A stretch of 12,635 nucleotides of DNA from Euperipatoides rowelli. Taxonomy: Eukaryota; Onychophora; Udeonychophora; Euonychophora; Peripatopsidae. The notes beneath the pieces are model-generated. The model was not told where the DNA came from, searched no databases, and saw nothing but the letters and a program-made list of their open reading frames with translations. Made by a program: the position numbers and the translations under genes. Location of the stretch: the NCBI GenBank assembly GCA_003024985.2, contig PXIH01S0035580.1. One strand, written 5' to 3'. Positions 7,869 to 12,635 of the stretch are shown in pieces. The first letter of the stretch is position 1; each line of letters begins with the position of its first letter.

Positions 7869-8312
7869 TTAATTATTCTTATATAATAAAATATAAAAAT
7901 AACTAATTTGCCTCTCTTATATCAGAAGATAGCAATTTTAATATTCCTAAAATCCTGTCGCCTAGCCAATTTTCATCCCCATATGTCAGATATTACAATG
8001 TAGTAAGGTTTCACTGGGCTGGTAATAGTCTATCTCATAGAGCTTCCCTCTTCCCTGTTAGATCTATCCTTTCCTATCATGAGAAAGACTATCTAGTTAG
8101 GTATTTACTAAAATTGCATTCTAGCATTATATGTTCAGATATTATGATGATTACCGGGGAAAATCACCAGATAAATATTAGATCTCCATCACTAGTCCCT
8201 GCCTACACTTACATGCAAATGCCCAAATTAGAAATTACTAATTTAAACACATCTACATGTAGGCTTAAGCAAGCAGAGGCTATCCCAAAGATGTAATATT
8301 TACCGAAACAGG

Positions 8313-8375
8313 GTCTGATTGTGTCAGCTTTTGATGAAAATTCTTATGGGGGTTAATAAGCCAACACAATCTGAC
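8313..8375 (-). ncRNA. Covarying stem-loop in LTR C transcript region
   Basis: The core stem pairs 8317-8324 (GATTGTGT) with 8364-8371 (ACACAATC), eight pairs, with three more pairs outside a mismatch (8313-8315 with 8373-8375). The homologous bases in LTR B pair 11595-11602 (AGTTGTGC) with 11642-11649 (GCACAACT). Three of the eight pairs differ between copies, each with changes on both sides that keep pairing. The arms align without gaps. This pattern indicates selection on a paired structure in the transcribed leader. A packaging, dimerisation or translation signal are possible roles, none shown. Confidence 0.6.
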
Positions 8376-8449
8376 AAGAAAAAGGAAAGCTAGCTAAAAC
8401 CTGCTCGAACCAGCCGACTAGGGATTAAGAGGAGAAAGGGGACTAGCCC

Positions 8450-8455
8450 TTTATT
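8450..8455 (-). terminator. Second conserved AATAAA, LTR C
   Basis: The minus strand reads AATAAAGGG here and again in LTR B (11742-11747), in a well-conserved surround. It lies about 150 bases downstream, in the sense direction, of the hairpin AATAAA. It could be the real poly(A) signal or a back-up. Confidence 0.35.
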
Positions 8456-8590
8456 ATCCTTGTCCCGATAGAAAAGTACAGGTACCAACCCTGTCTCGCT
8501 ATCGCTAGGAAAGGCATCTGAAAGAGAAAGATTAGTTTGATATGTCATTTCAATATTTAAGTTTCTACACACACAAACACGTTGCAGTTT

Positions 8591-8614
8591 AGCAAATATT
8601 CATATTTATTTGCT
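8591..8614 (-). terminator. Poly(A) signal inside a perfect hairpin, LTR C
   Basis: AGCAAATA (8591-8598) and TATTTGCT (8607-8614) form a perfect 8-bp stem with an 8-base loop. On the sense strand the AATAAA (8610-8605) straddles the stem and the loop. LTR B keeps the same perfect stem with two loop differences (11786-11809). HIV-1 and related viruses fold AAUAAA into such a hairpin to control its use in the two LTRs; applying this here is inference. Finding the signal here supports an R region running from below the TATA box to this point. Confidence 0.55.
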
Positions 8615-8849
8615 TAGAAAAATGATAACCATTTCCTTTCCCATAATAAAATTTACAATTAAGATTCCCTTTTTAGTTTATAATCATAAAACTAAATAAA
8701 TTAGGCTAGATTACACTGCAGGGAGATTAGAAAAATAGAGGGGGTGTTTAGGAGCATAGCCAGAGGTGTATAAACAAGGGGGTTAATTCTTGAGATTTGA
8801 AATTCAAAAAGTCAATTTTACACTTATGAGTCTGTGGTAAATTCAAGAA

Positions 8850-9225
8850 AAAGTCTTTAACTGCGGGTGGGAGGAGGATTTATGGTCATATCCGTGAGAA
8901 ATTATTGTTGGTGGACGTTGCTAGAAAAACTTGGATTACTGTGGTAAATTCAGGTCAATCATCGGCTATAGGTGGAGTGGAGAGTTTGTTTGCTGTAGGG
9001 CAGCTGAGGTCTTTGGGTCGGCATCAGGTGAGCTTCCTCAATGAAAAGATATGGGATCTGCATCACTTCGGTTCATTTCATGCTTGAGTCCGGAGCCAGT
9101 CTCTGCCTCTATGCTTTCACCTCTGCATGTCCGTTCTATCTATGTTTGGATCACTCTTAATCATAATTCGTCTTCATAATCATTAGTATTCATTTCGATC
9201 TTAAATTTTCTCCTGATCATAACGA
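8850..9225. other. LTR C segment without a match in LTRs A or B
   Basis: I see no convincing alignment of this stretch with the matching parts of LTR A (95-420) or LTR B (11990-12310), although both flanks match. It includes a 16-base near-repeat (CTGTGGTAAATTCAAG at 8832-8847 and, with one change, 8939-8954). It may be replaced sequence, an insertion plus deletion, or a faster-evolving R/U5 part. The plus-strand 60-codon frame in it has no sign of being a gene. Confidence 0.4.
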
Positions 9226-9596
9226 CGAATGTGCTTCTGAAGCCCTTTTTGTACTCAGGGGTTACTATCAGCATTTTTCTTAGAGTTTATTTTCTCCGGA
9301 TAGGTTGTCACTGTATGTCATCTGCTCTTATGTAAATTATGTTGACATCAGCGCTGTAGGAGTTCCACCAGGTGGGTTAATCTGCAATGAATTTCTAGCA
9401 ACGAAGGTTTTAGAATATAGTTGAGTTGTAACCATGGCGACTGTAGTTTGAGCGAATATGTTTAAAATCACAGAATTAGATATTCTAGTATTGTTTTTTT
9501 TCATTGTTCATAAATTCTCCAACAAAATTATAATTCTTATACTCTTTTTGCAATTCTCCAATAATAATTACAATTCATATATTCTTTTTGTTTCAG

Positions 9597-9718
9597 GGCG
9601 AGGGTATCAAGGATGGCTACGCAGGGGACTATGCTCAACAAGGGTGGAGAGGGTGGAAAGAGGATAGACATAGCTTCAATTACATACTTAAAACTAGAAA
9701 ACATAAATTTTAAATAAA
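9597..9718 (+). other. Antisense terminal-exon-like block in LTR C
   Basis: TTTCAG (9591-9596) after a T-rich tract is followed by a GC-richer segment with a 38-codon frame (GEGIKDGYAGDYAQQGW, then GWKEDRHSFNY), which stops at 9711-9713 and overlaps an AATAAA at 9713-9718. LTR A has the same layout at 778-892, but its frame is broken differently. See the LTR A entry for the reading as an antisense last exon. Confidence 0.3.
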
Positions 9719-9723
9719 ATATG

Positions 9724-10508
9724 CAGTAATAGGTTACATAAATCTTGTAAGCGCTCCTCTAATGTTAAATAATTTTGACTTTCTAGCCCTGCCATATACA
9801 TAGCTTTAGCCTTGCCTACTATACATTTCTCTAAAACTGAGCGCACCTTGGCTTCGGGCCATTTATATTGGGCCTTTAGTGCTCTTAATTCGGTAATAAA
9901 CCTCTCTATGCCAAAGACGTCTCACTCTAATATTTGAAATGTGACGAGCTCGGAGGAAATGTCATGGCCGACCTGTGAGGCCCAACTGTCTAGCATTTGT
10001 CAAATTACTTGTATTGGGTTAATACTAGCATTATGGTTACAACATGGGGGGGGGGGTCGCATTCAGTGTGGAAATTTAGGGATTCAAATTCCTCATTATC
10101 ATTAGTGGGCCTAACTTCTTGTTGTCTAAATGGATTGTTGGGACTTAGTGGGCCAGTTTGTTGATCTGGGGGCATTGGGGTCAAAGAACGTAAGAGCTTT
10201 TCTTGCTCTTCGAGAGAGGCCGCTTTGTGCATGCGTATAGCTTTCGCTAGCTCAGCTCTTAGCGAGTTTACCGCTTCTATAAGACTAATTATAGCACCAT
10301 CCTGCTCTCCTAACTCCTCTCTCAACACCTTAATTACGTGATCTCTCTTTTTTAATTCATTATCTAGATCAATGCCCTCAAATTGATTACTTAAAGGACT
10401 ATCTCTTCCTGTGGTAGCTGAATCCGGGACTTCTTCGACTGCCATTGTGCTCGGCAATGTCAGCTGTGGTTTGAAGGAAATTTTTTGGCTATCTTCTTGG
10501 GTAGCCAT
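9724..10508 (-). pseudogene. gag of element 2, 5' part only, broken
   Basis: It starts at ATG 10508 (MATQEDSQKISFKPQL) in a good context (ACCATGG). The first 160 codons or so are open, with a likely coiled coil around residues 55-110 (DHVIKVLREELGEQDG, SLIEAVNSLRAELAKAIRM). An 11-G run at 10046-10056 (sense C), against five in element 1, shifts the frame. The capsid-like part then continues with stops at two codons: IQVI, QMLDSWASQ, FGIERFITELRALKAQYKW, VLEKCIVGKAKAMYMAG, LTLEERLQDLCNL. The similarity to element 1 ends near 9724, where LTR C begins. Everything beyond, including the zinc knuckle, is missing. It preserves the capsid part better than element 1 does. Confidence 0.8.
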
Positions 10509-10767
10509 GGTTGCATATACGTACATGAATATTAGAACAATAAAATATATATCTATTCTCAAAAATTCTCTTATATCTTTAGAACAAATAAAATATATTT
10601 ATTCTTGAAAATTACTTCAAAAAAATTCAAAATAATGTATATTTGTGTATGTGCGAGACCTCATATTGAGATGAACATATTATTCACTGCAGACCTAGAT
10701 ACTAAAATATTTAAACATGGCGTCTAGAAATTTTAGCATAATGTAGATTTAAAAGTTCGTTTTCTAT

Positions 10768-10778
10768 AGCGGGCGCCA
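10768..10778 (-). promoter_or_regulatory. Candidate primer binding site, element 2
   Basis: The minus strand reads TGGCGCCCGCT; the first eight bases fit the start of a tRNA-Lys primer site. It lies about 260 bases before gag ATG 10508 and directly after the conserved hairpin block that would end U5. This copy is closer to the expected pattern than 7831-7842. Confidence 0.5.
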
Positions 10779-10786
10779 CCTCAAGG

Positions 10787-10805
10787 TAGGATCTGAGGAA
10801 TCCTA
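10787..10805. other. Conserved perfect hairpin beside the primer site, copy 2
   Basis: TAGGAT (10787-10792) and ATCCTA (10800-10805) pair around the same 7-base loop as at 7850-7868. It is part of the identical 31-base block. Confidence 0.5.
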
Positions 10806-11076
10806 TTAATTATTCTTGTATAATAAAATAAAAGAATAACTAATTTAACTCTCAAATATCAGAAGATTGCATTTTAAGTCTTAAAATCCTGTCATGATGC
10901 CAATTTTTATCCCCCATATGTCAAATACTACCAAGTAATAGGACTTCGATGGGCTAGTAATAGCCTATATCATAGAGCTTCCCTTCCCCCTGTTAGCTCT
11001 ATCCTATCTTTAGAAAGGCTATCTAATTAGGTAAATTAAAGTTGCATCCCAGCATATGTTCAGCTATTCTTATGAG

Positions 11077-11420
11077 TACTCTCCGAGGCTGGCGTGGTAA
11101 AGCACTGGCCTTCTAAGCAAACATAATAATTGCTGAGTATACCTACTAGAATGGGGGCCTTGTTCCTATAGGACATAATCCATAGTATCGGTACCTTTCA
11201 TCATCTCCAAAGTAGGCACTTATACTATTATTATATGTACGATAGAAACTAGACCTATATTATAGCTAATAAAAACACTCATACATGGCACGGGCATGCA
11301 ATACTAACTATAATACCCTGACTAGGAAATACCTCTATTATCTCCACAACCTCGGCTTGGGTTGACTTAGGCACCACAAGGCACTTGAGATCCCAATACA
11401 TCCTGGTTAGTACAGATTGG
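11077..11420 (+). mobile_element. Insertion in LTR B, tRNA-like head (possible SINE)
   Basis: LTR C runs straight through this point, while LTR B has about 340 extra bases. Near the start, GGCGTGGTAAAGCACTGG and then CCTTCTAAGC (11091-11118) resemble the D-arm to anticodon-loop part of an Arg (TCT) tRNA. That would suit a tRNA-derived SINE. No B box follows at the expected distance, no tail repeat is clear, and the flanking duplication is only vague, so the SINE call is tentative; that an insertion is present is much firmer. Confidence 0.4.
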
Positions 11421-11590
11421 AGATATATATTCCTGGTGAAAGGTACCAGGTAAATATCAGGCCTCTAACACTAACCTATATCTACACTTACATGTAAACT
11501 CCCATATTAGCAATTACTAATATATCATATCTATTATGTAGGCTCTTTGCAGATACAGCTAACCCAAAGGCATAATATTTACCGAACATG

Positions 11591-11653
11591 GGACAGTTGT
11601 GCCAATTGATGGTTAATTCTCTCATGGGGGCTAAATAATCAGCACAACTAGAC
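11591..11653 (-). ncRNA. Covarying stem-loop in LTR B, homologous copy
   Basis: AGTTGTGC (11595-11602) pairs with GCACAACT (11642-11649), eight perfect pairs. Relative to LTR C, three pairs are changed on both sides. The loop keeps the block ATGGGGG followed by a TAA-rich stretch in both copies. The outer three pairs seen in LTR C are not kept here. Confidence 0.55.
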
Positions 11654-11741
11654 GAAATAATAGTTACCCTAACTAATCCTAATCAAAATCCAGCCCGAGC
11701 CGGCTGACTAGGGACTAAAGAGGTAAAAGGGGGACTGGCCC

Positions 11742-11747
11742 TTTATT
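11742..11747 (-). terminator. Second conserved AATAAA, LTR B
   Basis: The sense strand reads AATAAAGGG, matching 8450-8455 of LTR C. Confidence 0.35.
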
Positions 11748-11785
11748 ATTCCTGGCCCGATAGAAAGACGCAAACTACGGTCTCT

Positions 11786-11809
11786 AGCAAATATACATAT
11801 TTATTTGCT
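11786..11809 (-). terminator. Poly(A) signal inside a perfect hairpin, LTR B
   Basis: AGCAAATA (11786-11793) pairs perfectly with TATTTGCT (11802-11809) across 8 bases; the sense-strand AATAAA is at 11805-11800. The whole stem is identical to that in LTR C, while the flanking DNA differs at many places. Confidence 0.55.
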
Positions 11810-12333
11810 TAAATAAAATTAACAAAAAGTATCCTTTCCCACATTGAAGAGTTTACAAAATATGATAACCCCTTACAGAAATTAAATTAAAAAGATGTAT
11901 TACAAGATAAATTTTGAGAAGGGGGAGAAGGGATGGGAGTTTGGAGTATAGCCAACTGGATTCAGGGAATACGATTTAATACTAAAAGTTTATGATATCA
12001 GACTGTCTATATTTGTGAGGATGAAAGTTTGTAGAAGATATCTATGAACTTGAAACTGGAAAAAGTTTATAATTGAGATGCTTGAAAATTAATATGGTTG
12101 CTAAGGAAATTACGGAGAAAGATGAGGGGGTGGCTAACGGTAACCTGGCAGAAGTGAAGTTAACTTTAGGTATAATTTAGATGGGACGGTGAACTGTTTT
12201 TGGAGAGGACTTTAGTGGGCACCTTCAGAAATGGTCCAAAAAATGCCACTGAACCAGCTATTGAACAGTTCGAACTCCTTGGTTACAGGAGCTTAGCTTC
12301 AGTTAGACATCAAAATTTGGGTTCCATTCCCTT

Positions 12334-12340
12334 CTTTATA
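12334..12340 (-). promoter_or_regulatory. TATA box of LTR B
   Basis: The minus strand reads TATAAAG at the place of TATAAAA in LTR A. The downstream block with the likely start of transcription (12309-12332) is nearly the same in both. Confidence 0.5.
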
Positions 12341-12543
12341 CTAGGAGGTTGTCAGGGGTGTCCAAAATGCTGTTTAATTTCCCGATAGGTTGCCATCCCT
12401 TGTCATCTGCTATCATGTAGATTAAGGTGATGTCAGCCATGTAGAGGCTCCCCCTAACGTTGATTCTTGACTAAGCTTCCATAGCCACGAATAGATGAAT
12501 AAAGTTTAACTCGTAGCTTTGTTAAAATTAAATAGTATACATA

Positions 12544-12591
12544 ATGCCGTGTATCCATTACACTAACTATATTAAAGTATACACACGGCAT
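12544..12591. repeat. Inverted repeat in LTR B U3
   Basis: ATGCCGTGT (12544-12552) pairs with ACACGGCAT (12583-12591) across 30 bases, and GTATAC-rich sequence lies on both sides. LTR A has much shorter sequence at the matching place (about 640-660), so this may be a small insertion in B. Confidence 0.4.
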
Positions 12592-12635
12592 GAACTATTA
12601 GCGCACGAGCGCAGTTGTTCAATCAGTTGTTCGAT

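Larger units (their letters stand above)
1..9720 (-). mobile_element. Decayed Ty3/gypsy-type LTR retrotransposon, element 1
   Basis: The minus strand carries, in order, gag (coiled coil, capsid-like region, CCHC knuckle), protease, reverse transcriptase, RNase H and integrase. The order PR-RT-RH-INT defines Ty3/gypsy (Metaviridae) and excludes copia-type elements. It is bounded on the high side by LTR C and on the low side by LTR A, whose U5 end lies beyond the window start. A tRNA-Lys-like primer site sits between LTR C and gag. Many in-frame stops and frameshifts show that it is no longer coding. The exact outer edges and target-site duplications cannot be seen because LTR A is cut by the window edge. 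Confidence 0.85.
7843..9720 (-). repeat. LTR C (5' LTR of element 1, 3' LTR of element 2)
   Basis: The part from 7843 to about 8845 aligns with 10779-11990 of LTR B, apart from an insertion in B. The parts 9240-9405 and 9590-9720 align with LTR A at 440-605 and 770-895. A block from about 8850 to 9225 does not align with A or B by eye. Sense-strand order is U3 (about 9720-9255), a changed TATA site (about 9254-9248), a long R region with a poly(A) hairpin at 8591-8614, then U5 ending near the primer site. At about 1.9 kb this is a long LTR. If instead the LTR stopped near 8730, the rest would be a 1.1 kb leader; the poly(A) hairpin and primer site favour the long LTR. Confidence 0.6.
7843..12635 (-). 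mobile_element. Second, internally deleted tandem element sharing LTR C
   Basis: Reading on the minus strand: LTR B (continuing past the window end), a primer-site-like block (10768-10778), a leader, the first half of gag (10508 down to about 9724), then directly LTR C. The rest of gag, all of pol and the 3' non-coding part are missing. The gag and LTR sequences align by eye with those of element 1 but with many differences and indels, so this is not a recent tandem copy. Sharing one LTR between neighbours is the usual product of LTR-LTR recombination; the further loss from mid gag to the LTR is a separate deletion. This layout is inferred from the repeats, not from target-site duplications. 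Confidence 0.7.
10779..12635 (-). repeat. LTR B (5' LTR of element 2, cut by window end)
   Basis: The part 10779-11990 aligns with LTR C and 11985-12510 aligns with LTR A, so LTR B bridges the other two. It has a TATAAAG box (12340-12334), the poly(A) hairpin (11786-11809), the covarying stem (11591-11653) and the conserved 31-base block next to the primer site. It is interrupted by a roughly 340-bp insertion at about 11077-11420. The U3 end lies beyond the window. Short plus-strand frames inside it are not genes. Confidence 0.65.

Noticed and set aside
8114-8296. Plus-strand 60-codon frame in LTR C
   Set aside because: The matching part of LTR B is broken by the insertion and indels, and the composition is not protein-like.
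8400-8411. B-box-like GGTTCGAGCAGG on the minus strand, as for a tRNA gene or SINE
   Set aside because: The LTR B homologue (GGCTCGGGCTGG) does not keep it and there is no A box at a suitable distance.
8390-8572. Minus-strand 60-codon frame in LTR C
   Set aside because: The same region of LTR B (about 11690-11790) has a different frame with stops and indels, so there is no sign of protein conservation.
8730-8770. Conserved TGGCTATNCTCC block (minus strand, also at 11944-11966) as primer site
   Set aside because: It begins with TGG and is conserved, but I know of no tRNA 3' end that fits, and the tRNA-Lys-like site next to gag fits better.
8905-9087. Plus-strand 60-codon frame in the unmatched block of LTR C
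   Set aside because: Short, no motif, no counterpart in the other LTRs; length is within chance.
9458-9667. Plus-strand 69-codon frame crossing the TTTCAG site in LTR C
   Set aside because: Its first part is translated T-rich tract and LTR A does not keep the frame. Only the splice-site/AATAAA layout is reported.
12200-12388. Plus-strand 62-codon frame in LTR B
   Set aside because: LTR A at 300-490 has stops and indels in this frame, so it is not a conserved gene.

Overview
The window looks like repeat-rich DNA from an animal nuclear genome. It is AT-rich, has long homopolymer T/A runs, and carries animal-type Ty3/gypsy (Metaviridae) coding remains on the minus strand. No host gene, rRNA, complete tRNA, CRISPR array or bacterial-style operon is visible. 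An arthropod host is a reasonable guess, but the sequence alone does not fix it.

Almost everything from 1 to 12635 can be read as two decayed LTR retrotransposons in tandem, both on the minus strand. Along the plus strand the order is: LTR A (before 1 to about 900-1057), a T-rich segment with an unexplained plus-strand ORF (1716-2123), a possible third-ORF/env start (2429-2575), integrase, RNase H, reverse transcriptase and protease (2577-5892), gag with a zinc knuckle (6181-7624), a short leader with a tRNA-Lys-like primer site (7831-7842), LTR C (about 7843-9720), a second gag cut in mid capsid (about 9724-10508), its leader and primer site (10768-10778), and LTR B (about 10779 to beyond 12635). 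LTR C appears to serve as the 5' LTR of element 1 and the 3' LTR of the internally deleted element 2.

All coding parts of the element are broken by in-frame stops and frameshifts. The protease active-site triplet is altered, one aspartate of the RT YxDD box is missing, and the first Cys codon of the zinc knuckle is a stop. The integrase D-D-E residues and their spacing (40 and 35 residues between) survive. The element was therefore a complete gag-PR-RT-RH-INT machine that is now dead.

The most interesting signals are not the broken genes. Comparing the two LTR/leader copies shows (i) an 8-bp stem with three paired, compensatory differences, (ii) a perfect hairpin holding an AATAAA in both copies, and (iii) a 31-nt identical block with a perfect hairpin next to the primer site. 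These suggest structured RNA signals that were under selection while the family was active. Separately, a GC-richer, arginine-rich 136-codon plus-strand ORF lies antisense between pol and the 3' LTR, with two perfect hairpins just upstream and an AATAAA downstream. Its origin is unknown to me.
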